Assembly: GCF_900111945.1 (NCBI RefSeq)
Contig: NZ_FOYO01000001.1
Coordinates: 1,433,751 to 1,497,750 of the forward strand
Direction: 5' to 3'
Length of the DNA stretch: 64,000 nucleotides
Origin: Litoreibacter janthinus
Lineage (GTDB): Bacteria > Pseudomonadota > Alphaproteobacteria > Rhodobacterales > Rhodobacteraceae
A program made the position numbers and the translations under genes. The notes beneath the pieces were generated by a model. It did no database searches and was not told the DNA's origin. It saw nothing but the letters and a program-made list of their open reading frames with translations. Positions 26,672 to 35,993 of this stretch are shown piece after piece (positions within the stretch are counted from its first letter, which is position 1; each line of letters starts with the position of its first letter).

Positions 26672-27627
26672 ACTGCGACATCCTTCCCCAACAACCCCGA
26701 TTGGGCCCCCGTTTGCAGCGTCATGAGTAGCTCAGATGCGACGCCCACTGCAATGGCTTGAGGATGTTTCCCAAGGGCAGGTTGCCCGATCGGGCAGCGA
26801 ATGCGTGAAATTTGTGCGTCAGTATGGCCAAGAGCATTGAGCCTGCTTCGAAAACGCGCCCATTTCGTTGCCGAGCCGATAAGTCCCGCACTTTGAAACC
26901 CATTGGTCAACAAGCGGTGGCAAAGTTCCAGATCGATGGCATGTGAGTAGGTCAAGATCAGGTGGTGTGCATCTGTCGGAGCCAGCTTTGCAGCGTCAGG
27001 GATGTTCATCGCAGCCAGTTCGTCAATCCGGGGCGCTGCTTCGGTGTGCTTAGGGAAACGCTCCGCACCACTATCAACCCAAGTGATGTCGAAGGCATCT
27101 GTCGGGGCAAGGGTGGTAACAATCGCGCGGCCCACATGGCCCGCCCCCCAAACCCAAAGAGGGGCGCGCTGGCCCTTCAGGGACTCGCACAGCCAGCCAT
27201 TGTCGAACACCAAGCCGCTCTCGGACCCGTTCCGCATACGCGCAACGGCGCGATCGATTGACAATGGTTGCTCTGCGCGCCCTTCAATTCGGCGAATATA
27301 AAAATTTCTGGCGTCTGGCGCTGCTTCGAAGACTTCCGTCACCAGCGTAACGGCTCCGCCACAACACTGCCCAAGGGCCGGACCCAAAGGAATTCGCGAG
27401 ACAATCGGGCCGTTAAGTTTCAACGCCCTGCGGGCCGCTTCCAACTCAAGTGCGCCGCCGCCGATAGTGCCGGATTGCCCGCCGTCCCATACCAGCATTG
27501 AGGCGCCGCTTTCTCGTGGGCTTGACCCGCTATGGGCGACTATGACCACGCGGGCGACGCGGCCATGATGGGTCAGGGCTTCGCGCAATGTGTCTATATC
27601 GAAGCTCACGCCCGTAACTTCTGGCAT
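26668..27627 (-). CDS. xdhC: Xanthine dehydrogenase accessory protein XdhC
   Basis: 319 residues. XdhC binds molybdenum cofactor, promotes its sulfuration and hands it to XdhB. Visible features: VVIVAHSGSSPRESGASMLV near the N-terminus, GTIGGGALELEA, PLGPALGQCCGGAVTLV with the paired cysteines typical of the family, and a Rossmann-like C-terminal domain with WVWGAGHVGRAIV and GLIGSATKWARF. It overlaps the end of xdhB by 22 bases. Confidence 0.95.
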   Translation of the reverse strand: MPEVTGVSFDIDTLREALTHHGRVARVVIVAHSGSSPRESGASMLVWDGGQSGTIGGGALELEAARRALKLNGPIVSRIPLGPALGQCCGGAVTLVTEVFEAAPDARNFYIRRIEGRAEQPLSIDRAVARMRNGSESGLVFDNGWLCESLKGQRAPLWVWGAGHVGRAIVTTLAPTDAFDITWVDSGAERFPKHTEAAPRIDELAAMNIPDAAKLAPTDAHHLILTYSHAIDLELCHRLLTNGFQSAGLIGSATKWARFRSRLNALGHTDAQISRIRCPIGQPALGKHPQAIAVGVASELLMTLQTGAQSGLLGKDVAV

Positions 27628-29873
27628 GCCATCAAGACACGCTCTGCCGTGGCGGGGGCGTCAAGGTCTGGGTAGTTTTCGCCACAGCTTGAAATCGCAT
27701 CTGACAGGGCAAGCCAGGCGGATATCCCATGCATGAACGGCGGCTCGCCGACGGCTTTCGATTTGAAAACGGTCTCCGCGCGGTTCACACCATCCCAAAG
27801 TGAAACATTGAAAACCTCTGGGCGGTCAGAGGCGACTGGGATCTTATAAGTAGCCGGTGCATGGGTCGTCAGGCGGCCTTTTTCGTCCCAGACCAGTTCT
27901 TCGGTTGTCAGCCAACCTGCGCCTTGAACGTAAGCGCCTTCGATCTGGCCAAGATCGAGTGCCGGGTTTAGCGATTTGCCACAATCATGCAGGATATCGG
28001 CGCGAAGGATGCGGTTTTCGCCCGTGAGCGTGTCGATGACGACTTCCGTCACAGCCGCTCCATAGGCAAAGTAGAAAAACGGTCGTCCATGACCTTTGAT
28101 CCGGTCCCATTGGACATCTGGCGTGGCGTAGAATCCGGTGGCTGACAGCGAAACACGGTTCTGGTAGGCCAAAGATGCTGCTTCGGCAAAGCTCAGCGAC
28201 TTGCCGTCGAAATGCACATTACCGCCTGCAAACGTCACATCGCCTTTCGACAGGCTCGAACCGATGCGCAACTTGATCTCTTCGCAGGCATTCAGCACTG
28301 CCATTCCGTTCAGGTCTGATCCTGAAGAGGCTGCCGTGGCGGACGTATTCGGGACTTTCCCTGTGTCTGTAGCGGTGATTTTCACGCTGCTCAAAGGCAC
28401 ACCGAAACTCTCGGCCGCAACTTGAGCCACCTTGGTAAATAGCCCTTGACCCATTTCTGTGCCGCCGTGGTTCAGGTGGACGGAGCCGTCTTGATAGACA
28501 TGCACCAACGCACCCGCCTGATTAAGATGTGTCAGCGTGAATGAGATGCCGAATTTCACCGGCGTTAGAGCGATACCGCGCTTCAGCACGGGGTTTTTGT
28601 CGTTCCAAGCTGCAACCGCTGTCCGTCGGGCCTGATAGTCGGACGATACCTCCAGCGCGTCGACCATTTCACGGATGATGGAATCTGTGACCTCCATCCC
28701 GTAGGGCGTGGTTTGCGCACCTTTGTCCGACATCGAGGCGTAGAAGTTTTCACGCCGGACCTGCAAAGGATCAATGCCAAGCTGATGGGCGATGTGGTCC
28801 ATCACGCGCTCTATCCCGACAATACCTTGCGGGCCGCCAAAACCGCGAAACGCTGTGTTGCTTTGTGTGTTGGTCTTCAGCCGGTGGGACGTGATCCGCG
28901 CGTGATCAAGATTGTACGCGTTGTCGGCATGAAGCATTGCACGATCAGCTACGGGCAATGACAAGTCCTGCGCCCAGCCGCAACGCGCGTATTGGGTGAA
29001 GTCAACCGCAGTTATACGCCCGCGCGCATCAAAGCCCACGTCATAGTCTATGCGGAACTCATGACGCTTGCCGGTGATGATCATGTCATCGTCACGGTCA
29101 TAGCGCATTTTAACAGGGTGCCCGTGCTTGTGTGCTACGACGGCACAGGCCACGCAGAGCGCGTTGCCTTGACTTTCCTTCCCGCCAAACCCGCCGCCCA
29201 TCCTGCGGACTTCCACGCGCACGGCGTTCATCGGGCGGCCAAGGGCTTCGGCCACCTTGTGTTGAATCTCCGTCGGGTGTTGGGATGACGCGTGAACCAC
29301 CATGTCACCGCCTTCTTGCGGGACGGCGAGGGCTGCGTGGCCTTCGAGATAGAAATGTTCTTGGCCGCCAATCTCGAAGCTGCCGCTTAAACGGTTGGTT
29401 GCTGCTTGCAACTGAGCATCTGCGTCGCCTTTGGTATAGATGCGCGGGCCGTCTTCGAAATGCGAATTCGCGGCATGAGCCTCTTCAATCGTCAGCAGTG
29501 GCGTCTGCTCATCATACTCAATTTTCGCCATCCGCGCCGCCTTGCGCGCCGCAAGATGGGACGCTGCGACGACAATGAAAATCGGCTGTCCGAGGTAGTG
29601 AATCTCGCCAGTCGCCAATAAGGGCTCGTCGTGGTTCGAAGGGCTGACGTCATTGTCGTGTGGCAAATCCCGAGCTTCCAAAACGTCGATGACGCCGTCA
29701 GCTGATCGCACAGGACCAAGATCGATGTCCGTGATCCGGCCCTTCGCGATAGTGCTGAGCCCAAAGGCCAAGTGCAACGTGCCACGCGGCGTCGGGATGT
29801 CGTCGGTATAGCGCGCGGCGCCAGTCACATGGAGCGGGCCCGCGTCATGGGCAGTGGTCGTACCGACACTCAT
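27606..29873 (-). CDS. xdhB: Xanthine dehydrogenase molybdopterin-binding subunit
   Basis: 755 residues. The catalytic subunit that hydroxylates hypoxanthine to xanthine and xanthine to urate. Active-site segments match the Rhodobacter capsulatus enzyme: GQEHFYLEGHA (substrate-site Glu), NTAFRGFGGPQG (substrate-site Arg), and KAVGEPPFMHG with the catalytic base at Glu710. MGGGFGGKES and the molybdopterin loops are present. Length matches the family, with no truncation. It overlaps xdhA by 4 bases and xdhC by 22 bases. Confidence 0.97.
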   Translation of the reverse strand: MSVGTTTAHDAGPLHVTGAARYTDDIPTPRGTLHLAFGLSTIAKGRITDIDLGPVRSADGVIDVLEARDLPHDNDVSPSNHDEPLLATGEIHYLGQPIFIVVAASHLAARKAARMAKIEYDEQTPLLTIEEAHAANSHFEDGPRIYTKGDADAQLQAATNRLSGSFEIGGQEHFYLEGHAALAVPQEGGDMVVHASSQHPTEIQHKVAEALGRPMNAVRVEVRRMGGGFGGKESQGNALCVACAVVAHKHGHPVKMRYDRDDDMIITGKRHEFRIDYDVGFDARGRITAVDFTQYARCGWAQDLSLPVADRAMLHADNAYNLDHARITSHRLKTNTQSNTAFRGFGGPQGIVGIERVMDHIAHQLGIDPLQVRRENFYASMSDKGAQTTPYGMEVTDSIIREMVDALEVSSDYQARRTAVAAWNDKNPVLKRGIALTPVKFGISFTLTHLNQAGALVHVYQDGSVHLNHGGTEMGQGLFTKVAQVAAESFGVPLSSVKITATDTGKVPNTSATAASSGSDLNGMAVLNACEEIKLRIGSSLSKGDVTFAGGNVHFDGKSLSFAEAASLAYQNRVSLSATGFYATPDVQWDRIKGHGRPFFYFAYGAAVTEVVIDTLTGENRILRADILHDCGKSLNPALDLGQIEGAYVQGAGWLTTEELVWDEKGRLTTHAPATYKIPVASDRPEVFNVSLWDGVNRAETVFKSKAVGEPPFMHGISAWLALSDAISSCGENYPDLDAPATAERVLMACQKLRA

Positions 29874-31225
29874 GGTCGTACCTCCAGAACAGAGGCGGGG
29901 ATACCGAGGCTTTCAACGTAAACGCGACGCAGCATATTCTTCGCGGTTTGCATCCGGTAATCAGCAGAGGCGCGCATATCGCTCATCGGTGCATAGTCCT
30001 TGGCAAAGCCGTCGAGTGCGGCCTCCATGTTGTCTTCGCTCCATGCTTTACCGATCAAAGCATCTTCCACATGGGTGGCGCGTTTCGGGATGCCTGCCAT
30101 CCCGCCAAATGCGATCCGCGCGCGCGCTACAGAGCCGCCTGCGACCACGATGTTGAAGCAACCGCACACCGCGGAGATGTCTTGGTCGAAGCGTTTTGAA
30201 AGCTTGTAGCACTTCACCGTGTCACGCTGTTTGGGGATCGTGACAAACTCGATAAACTCGCCTGCTTGGCGATCCTGCTTGCCGTACTCAATAAAGAAAT
30301 CCTCGAGAGCCATGTCGCGTCGCAAATCGCCCTTGCGCAAATGCAATCTGGCACCAAGCGCAATCAACGCGGGCGGGCTGTCCCCAATGGGCGAGCCGTT
30401 GGCAATGTTGCCTCCGATGGTCGCGGCGTTGCGCACTTGAGTGGAGCCATAGCGGCGGAGCATTTCGGCGAACGAGGGATAGAGCGGTTTAACTGCTTCC
30501 AACACTTGGGTGATCGTGCAGGCCGCCCCGATCCGAAGGCCGTCCTCTGTTTCTTCGATCTGTTGTAGGTCTGCGCAACGGCCCGTAAAGGCGACCTTGT
30601 CCAAATTCTGCAAACGCTTGGTGACCCAAAGTCCGACATCTGTAGCCCCGCCGATCAAAGTGGCGTCCGGGTTGTCCTGATACCACGCTGCGAGCTCGTC
30701 TGAAGTTTTCGGCATAGGGAAGGGAGGTTCAGCGTCGATGGCGCTCTCGTCCATCCAGTCTGGCACTGGCTCAGACGAGGCAGCCTCGGCCGCGCGGATA
30801 ATCGGGGCATAGCCCGTGCAGCGGCACAAGTTCCCGGCCAATTGATCTTCATGGTCTGTTGCGCCATTAGAATGGGCCGCCGCCATGGTGGTGATGAAGC
30901 CGGGTGTGCAGAAACCGCATTGTGAACCGTGAAGGTCCACCATCGCGCGCTGCACGGGGTGAAGATCGCCGTTCGGCCCGGCCACGCCTTCGACCGTACG
31001 CACCGCACGGCCGGACAACTGCGGCATGAAGAGAATGCACGCGTTCATGGCCCTTGCCACGCCGTCGTCGCCGGTGACGATGACAGAACAGGCGCCACAA
31101 TCGCCTTCGTTGCACCCTTCTTTGGTTCCGGTCAGCCCGCGACGCTCGCGCAGGAAATCGAGTAAAGTCTCGGTCGGGCCGACATCGGCCTCCACGGTCT
31201 CTCCGTTCAGAAGAAACGTTAGCAT
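29870..31225 (-). CDS. xdhA: Xanthine dehydrogenase FAD/2Fe-2S small subunit
   Basis: 451 residues. The N-terminal plant-type 2Fe-2S domain has Cys38, Cys43, Cys46 and Cys63 (EGCNEGDCGACSV). The second, helical 2Fe-2S domain has Cys103, Cys106, Cys134 and Cys136 (QCGFCTPGF and NLCRCTGY). The FAD domain starts near 185 with LIGGATDVGLWV and continues with TIGGNIANGSPIGDSPP. It passes electrons from the molybdenum centre to NAD+. It is the first gene of a seven-gene operon; about 120 bases separate it from the ArsR gene upstream, a likely promoter region. Confidence 0.96.
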   Translation of the reverse strand: MLTFLLNGETVEADVGPTETLLDFLRERRGLTGTKEGCNEGDCGACSVIVTGDDGVARAMNACILFMPQLSGRAVRTVEGVAGPNGDLHPVQRAMVDLHGSQCGFCTPGFITTMAAAHSNGATDHEDQLAGNLCRCTGYAPIIRAAEAASSEPVPDWMDESAIDAEPPFPMPKTSDELAAWYQDNPDATLIGGATDVGLWVTKRLQNLDKVAFTGRCADLQQIEETEDGLRIGAACTITQVLEAVKPLYPSFAEMLRRYGSTQVRNAATIGGNIANGSPIGDSPPALIALGARLHLRKGDLRRDMALEDFFIEYGKQDRQAGEFIEFVTIPKQRDTVKCYKLSKRFDQDISAVCGCFNIVVAGGSVARARIAFGGMAGIPKRATHVEDALIGKAWSEDNMEAALDGFAKDYAPMSDMRASADYRMQTAKNMLRRVYVESLGIPASVLEVRP

Positions 31226-31349
31226 ATGGAATTTATCCCGCCGCCTTACTGTTGGGTGTCCCGACTTGCATGTCTTCGATGCGGCGTAGAAGGCACGCGG
31301 GAAAATCTTTTGCCTAGAAGAGCGCAGGATTCACAGTTTGGCAAGCGTT

Positions 31350-31652
31350 TCAGTTTTTGGGGGCCAGCGCTTGCGCTTCCCAAGCTTGCCGTTGCCACTC
31401 CAACCAGCCTTGCAAAGGGATAAGGGCGTTGGGTTCCATCCAGCAAATGCGTTGGCGGCCTTCTTTGCGTGTGGCGATGATGCCACCGGCTTCCATCACT
31501 TTGATATGTTGCAAGAAAGACGGGAGCGCCATGTCATGCGGTTCCGCCAATTCTTTGACCGCGGCGGGGCCATGGGCCAAGCGTTCAATAATGGAGCGGC
31601 GAGTGCGGTCGCCAAGGGCTGCAAAAAGTGTGTCCAGCGAATGGTTAGCCAT
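31350..31652 (-). CDS. ArsR-family winged-helix regulator
   Basis: 100 residues; ATG 31652 follows AGGTGA. The winged helix covers about 5-80: LFAALGDRTRRSIIERLAHG, then the recognition helix in MALPSFLQHIKVMEAGGII and the wing around ATRKEGRQRICW. There are no cysteine pairs, so it is not a metal sensor of the ArsR/SmtB kind; the C-terminal part resembles the group often paired with SRPBCC proteins. It lies upstream of the xdhA operon on the same strand and could control it or itself; this is inference from position only. Confidence 0.88.
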   Translation of the reverse strand: MANHSLDTLFAALGDRTRRSIIERLAHGPAAVKELAEPHDMALPSFLQHIKVMEAGGIIATRKEGRQRICWMEPNALIPLQGWLEWQRQAWEAQALAPKN

Positions 31653-31686
31653 TCACCTAACTTACATTGGTAGGAGGTTCCCGCAA

Positions 31687-31719
31687 GCAGAATCCATTTG
31701 TTCGGCAAACGGATTCTGC
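31687..31719. terminator. Strong hairpin between two minus-strand genes
   Basis: GCAGAATCCATTTG at 31687-31700 and CAAACGGATTCTGC at 31706-31719 pair with one mismatch around a 5-base loop. It lies just downstream of the 105-residue secreted-protein gene. No T run follows, so it may be a factor-dependent terminator, an RNA-stabilising hairpin or an operator for the ArsR gene that starts 35 bases further on. Confidence 0.4.
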
Positions 31720-31731
31720 CGCGTTTCGGAG

Positions 31732-32049
31732 TTAGAACGGCAAAAATCCGTCAGACAGGTCGTATGGCTTTACGGCCATTACAGGTTGGTCGCCTTCATA
31801 TGAGAACACAAAGATATGCGCCTGATCATTGGCTAGCGTAATGCGGCAAAACACAACGTCAGTGTCGAATTCGGCGGGGCAACCCTCAAGGTCGGCATGC
31901 TCGACTGATGCCTCGAAGGTTTCATAGGTGAACGCGCCATTTGGCAGATAGCTCGTGGCACTCGAGTGGGTTGCGTCCTCTGCGCCGGAGGCGAGGGCAG
32001 AAGTTGCCAGCAAAGCAGGAAGTAAGCTGAGAAGTGTTGTTCGTGTCAT
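31732..32049 (-). CDS. Small periplasmic protein, unknown function
   Basis: 105 residues; ATG 32049 with AAAGGA upstream. Signal peptide MTRTTLLSLLPALLATSALA. The mature part has two cysteines (EGCPAEF and VVFCRITL), likely a disulfide, and a beta-rich look with NDQAHIFVFSYEGDQPVMAV. I do not recognise a named family, though similar short secreted proteins are common in Rhodobacterales. It diverges from dnaE. Confidence 0.72.
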   Translation of the reverse strand: MTRTTLLSLLPALLATSALASGAEDATHSSATSYLPNGAFTYETFEASVEHADLEGCPAEFDTDVVFCRITLANDQAHIFVFSYEGDQPVMAVKPYDLSDGFLPF

Positions 32050-32185
32050 TAATTCCGAGTCCTTTTGTCAGATATATATATTTCCTATAAAAAGAGTCGG
32101 GTATAAGCAAGGGTGAACTTTTGTAAGCTGCGGGGCACAGCTTTTCGGGGTTTTCGACAGAACGGGCGACGCCTAGTGTACTTGC

Positions 32186-35100
32186 ATGAGCAGCTCCCCA
32201 CGATTCATCCATCTTCGCACCCATTCCGAGTATTCACTGCTGGAAGGGGCATTGCGGTTGAAGAAGCTGCCAGACCTATGCGCCTCGGTCGGTATGCCAG
32301 CGGTCGCTCTGACGGACACGAACAATATGTTCGCGGCGCTAGAGTTCTCCGAATACGCGTCCGGTGCGGGCATCCAGCCCATCATCGGCTGTCAGGTCGA
32401 TCTGTCTTACGACCAAGCTGCCCAAGGCGAACGCCCACGCGATCCAGCGCCGATTGTTCTGCTGGCCCAGACCGAGCGTGGGTATGAGAACCTGATGAAG
32501 CTCAACTCTTGCCTCTACATTGATGCGGGGGGGGCATTGCCGCAGGTGTCGGTCGAGCAGTTGGATCTCCACAATGAAGGCCTGATCTGCCTGACCGGCG
32601 GGCCGGACGGCCCGATCGGGCGGTTTTTGCGGGCGGGACAAGCCCCGAAGGCTGAAGCGTTGATGCGCGATCTGGCGCGGATTTATCCTGATCGGCTTTA
32701 TGTGGAATTGCAGCGCCACCCCGTCGATGGTGGCCTTATCGAAGCGGAGCAAAAATCCGAACGAGGCCATATCGAGATGGCCTACGCGATGGGCCTGCCT
32801 CTTGTTGCCACCAATGACGCCTATTTCCCGAAGCCTGACATGTACGAAGCGCATGACGCGTTGATCTGTATTTCCGAAGGTGCATATGTGGACCAGCAGG
32901 AAGGCCGCCGGCGCCTGACGCCGCAGCACTATTTCAAGTCCCCGCAAGAGATGGCGACGCTGTTTGCCGACCTGCCGGAGGCGCTGGAAAACACCGTCGA
33001 GATAGCGCAGCGTTGCGCGTTTAAAGTTTACAAGCGCGACCCGATCCTGCCGAAGTTCGCTGATGACGAGGTGGTGGAACTGCGCCGACAGGCCCAAGAG
33101 GGGCTGAAGGCGCGGCTGGCGGTGATCCCACACGCGGCATCGGTCGAGGAATACGAGGCGCGGCTGGAATTCGAGCTGGGCATCATCGAAGGAATGGGCT
33201 TTCCGGGCTACTTCCTGATCGTTGCCGACTTTATCAAATGGGCCAAAGATCACGACATCCCCGTCGGACCCGGCCGGGGTTCCGGTGCAGGCTCGCTTGT
33301 GGCCTATGCGCTGACGGTCACAGACCTCGATCCCTTACGCTACTCTTTGCTGTTCGAGCGGTTCTTGAACCCCGAACGGGTATCCATGCCCGACTTCGAT
33401 ATCGACTTCTGTATGGATCGCCGCGAGGAGGTGATCCGCTACGTTCAGGAAAAATATGGCCGCGACAAGGTGGGACAGATCATTACCTTCGGTGCGCTTT
33501 TGTCGAAGGCCGCGGTGCGAGATGTCGGGCGCGTTTTGCAGATGCCTTACGGGCAGGTGGATCGCCTTTCGAAAATGATTCCCGTCGAAGGCGTGAAGCC
33601 AGTCTCCATCGAGAAGGCTTTGGCGGACGAGCCCAAGCTTCGTGAAGAAGCGAAGAACGAAGAGGTTGTTGCCCGCCTGCTGAATTACGGCCAGCAAGTT
33701 GAAGGTTTGCTGCGGAACGCCTCGACCCACGCCGCTGGCGTGGTGATTGGCGATCGCCCGTTGGACCAGTTGGTCCCGCTTTACCAAGATCCACGCTCCG
33801 ACATGCCCGCAACTCAGTTCAATATGAAGTGGGTGGAGCAGGCCGGTCTTGTGAAGTTCGACTTTCTGGGCCTCAAAACACTGACTGTCATTCAAAACGC
33901 AGTGGACTTGATCAAGGGAACTGGACGGCCTTTGCATATCGATGCGGAAGGCAACACATTGTTCGAACCGCCTGAAGGCGCAGAAAACGATATCGGGACA
34001 ATCCCGCTGGACGATAAGAAGTCCTATGACCTCTACTCCGCCGCTAAAACGGTCGCTGTGTTTCAGGTGGAAAGCTCGGGCATGATGGATGCGCTGCGGC
34101 GCATGAAGCCGACCTGCATCGAAGACATCGTGGCGCTTGTGGCCCTGTATCGTCCCGGCCCGATGGAAAACATTCCGACCTATTGCGAGGTGAAGAATGG
34201 CACCAAAGAACTGGAATCGGTTCACCCCTCGATTGACCATATTCTAGCCGAGACCCAAGGCATCATCGTTTATCAAGAACAGGTTATGCAGATCGCGCAG
34301 GTCATGGCAGGCTACTCGCTAGGCGGTGCTGACTTGCTGCGTCGTGCGATGGGTAAGAAAATCAAGGAAGCGATGGATGCGGAGCGGCCCAAATTCGAGA
34401 AAGGCGCCAAGGAGAACGGTGTTGACGCGAAGAAGGCCCGTGAGGTTTTCGACCTGTTGGAGAAATTCGCCAATTACGGCTTCAACAAGTCCCACGCCGC
34501 CGCTTATGCGGTGGTCAGCTATCAAACCGCATGGCTGAAGGCGAACCATCCGGTGGAGTTCATGGCAGGCGTCATGAATTGCGATTTGCACCTGACGGAC
34601 AAGCTGGCCGTCTATTTCGACGAAATGACCAAGCGCATGGACATCGAGGTTATCCCGCCTTGCGTGAACCGTTCGGAGGCGACGTTTACCGTGCGAGACG
34701 GCAAAGCCGTATACGCTTTGGGCGCCTTAAAGAACGTGGGCGTCGAGGCGATGAAGCTGGTCACCGAAGGCCGCGACGCCACTCCTTTCGCCACGCTTTT
34801 CGACTTCGCTCGCCGCGTAGATTTGAAACGTGTCGGCAAGCGGCCATTGGAGATGCTGGCGCGGTCCGGCGCATTCGATCAACTTGACCCAAATCGCCAC
34901 CGGGTCTTCGCGTCGCTAGATGGGCTGGTGAACTACTCAGCCGCCATTCATGAACAGCGCAACTCCAGCCAGGTTTCCCTGTTTGGCGAAGCTGGCGACG
35001 ACTTGCCGGAGCCGCGCCTTTCGCCTGTCGATGATTGGATGCCAGCCGAGCGGTTGATGGAAGAGTTCAAGGCAATCGGGTTCTACCTGTCCGGCCACCC

Positions 35101-35686
35101 TCTTGATGACTACATGCTATCGCTAAAGCGCAAAGGCGTGATGACCCTTACCGAGATCGAGAACCGTGCTCAAGGCGGGCCGTTTGTGGCCCAACTGGCG
35201 GCAAATATTGCGGGGCGTCAGGACCGTAAGTCAGCGCGGGGCAACCGCTTTGCGTTCGTGCAAGGGTCTGATCCGTCGGGCCAGTTCGAGGTCACTGTGT
35301 TCTCTGACACGTTGGAAAAATCGGGCGAGCATATGGTAACAGGAGCTAATGTCGTGCTCACCGTCGAAGCGACTCTGGAAGCGGAGCAGTTGAAGCTTCT
35401 GTGCCGCGGGGCACAACCGGTGGATGGCGCTGTGGCTGATGCAGGATCGCTTGGATTGAAAATCTTCGTAGAAGACGACAGCGCGATTGCCGCGATTGCA
35501 TCCGTTCTGGAACGCTCTGGCCAAGACCCGAAGATCCGCGCGCGGGGTCCGGTTTCACTGTGCTTGATGTCACCCGATTTGCCGGGCGAGGTCGAGGTCG
35601 CGCTGGGAGATCGGTTCGCTGTGAACCCGCAGGTCAAAGGGGCGATCAAATCCCTGAGCGGCGTAGTAATGGTGGAAGAGGTCTAG
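32186..35686 (+). CDS. dnaE: DNA polymerase III alpha subunit
   Basis: 1166 residues. Replicative polymerase (C-family). An N-terminal PHP domain begins HLRTHSEYSLLEGAL. The catalytic aspartates lie in PDFDIDF at about 400-406, and the third in KFDFLGLKTL near 556, matching E. coli D401, D403 and D555. QVSLF at about 928-932 looks like the internal clamp-binding motif. The C-terminal OB domain follows at about 1000-1090. The start has only a weak ribosome-binding site. A run of eight G at 32527-32534 is in frame and intact. Confidence 0.98.
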   Translation: MSSSPRFIHLRTHSEYSLLEGALRLKKLPDLCASVGMPAVALTDTNNMFAALEFSEYASGAGIQPIIGCQVDLSYDQAAQGERPRDPAPIVLLAQTERGYENLMKLNSCLYIDAGGALPQVSVEQLDLHNEGLICLTGGPDGPIGRFLRAGQAPKAEALMRDLARIYPDRLYVELQRHPVDGGLIEAEQKSERGHIEMAYAMGLPLVATNDAYFPKPDMYEAHDALICISEGAYVDQQEGRRRLTPQHYFKSPQEMATLFADLPEALENTVEIAQRCAFKVYKRDPILPKFADDEVVELRRQAQEGLKARLAVIPHAASVEEYEARLEFELGIIEGMGFPGYFLIVADFIKWAKDHDIPVGPGRGSGAGSLVAYALTVTDLDPLRYSLLFERFLNPERVSMPDFDIDFCMDRREEVIRYVQEKYGRDKVGQIITFGALLSKAAVRDVGRVLQMPYGQVDRLSKMIPVEGVKPVSIEKALADEPKLREEAKNEEVVARLLNYGQQVEGLLRNASTHAAGVVIGDRPLDQLVPLYQDPRSDMPATQFNMKWVEQAGLVKFDFLGLKTLTVIQNAVDLIKGTGRPLHIDAEGNTLFEPPEGAENDIGTIPLDDKKSYDLYSAAKTVAVFQVESSGMMDALRRMKPTCIEDIVALVALYRPGPMENIPTYCEVKNGTKELESVHPSIDHILAETQGIIVYQEQVMQIAQVMAGYSLGGADLLRRAMGKKIKEAMDAERPKFEKGAKENGVDAKKAREVFDLLEKFANYGFNKSHAAAYAVVSYQTAWLKANHPVEFMAGVMNCDLHLTDKLAVYFDEMTKRMDIEVIPPCVNRSEATFTVRDGKAVYALGALKNVGVEAMKLVTEGRDATPFATLFDFARRVDLKRVGKRPLEMLARSGAFDQLDPNRHRVFASLDGLVNYSAAIHEQRNSSQVSLFGEAGDDLPEPRLSPVDDWMPAERLMEEFKAIGFYLSGHPLDDYMLSLKRKGVMTLTEIENRAQGGPFVAQLAANIAGRQDRKSARGNRFAFVQGSDPSGQFEVTVFSDTLEKSGEHMVTGANVVLTVEATLEAEQLKLLCRGAQPVDGAVADAGSLGLKIFVEDDSAIAAIASVLERSGQDPKIRARGPVSLCLMSPDLPGEVEVALGDRFAVNPQVKGAIKSLSGVVMVEEV

Positions 35687-35687
35687 C

Positions 35688-35894
35688 CTACCAATGTGGT
35701 GGACGCTGGTCCGCCATAACAGCCGTGCCGCCGACGTCCAATTCCGCCTCGGCGGAGCGCTGCATCAGCATCTCGACGCGTCGGGTCAGGGTGGCAATCT
35801 CAGTTTCCTGACGCGCCACGATGTCGGACATGTCCTCGACCGTGCGGGTCAGGTGGGCGATCTTCTCTTCCAGCTGGGTCGTGTCAGTCATCAT
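35688..35894 (-). CDS. slyX: SlyX family protein
   Basis: 68 residues; ATG 35894 follows GGAGG. A coiled coil (EEKIAHLTRTVEDMSDIVARQ and onward) followed by a short tail ending in RPPHW, the usual SlyX end. Function is unknown in the whole family. It converges on dnaE with only one base between the stops, and diverges from hisS. Confidence 0.88.
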   Translation of the reverse strand: MMTDTTQLEEKIAHLTRTVEDMSDIVARQETEIATLTRRVEMLMQRSAEAELDVGGTAVMADQRPPHW

Positions 35895-35993
35895 AGCCTC
35901 CGGTTTTCATGTCGCAGATATGGCGCTTTGCTTGCCCCCGCAAGGGCTGCGGGGTAAAGGCTGGGCCGAACAATGCAAGCAGGACAGCGCGTC

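Noticed and set aside
32527..32534. Run of eight G in dnaE as a phase-variable tract or frameshift
   Set aside because: The frame is intact and the gene is essential; likely a simple codon effect (Gly-Gly).
33335..34240. Minus-strand frame of 301 codons inside dnaE
   Set aside because: It is antisense to the polymerase active-site region, which is conserved on the plus strand.
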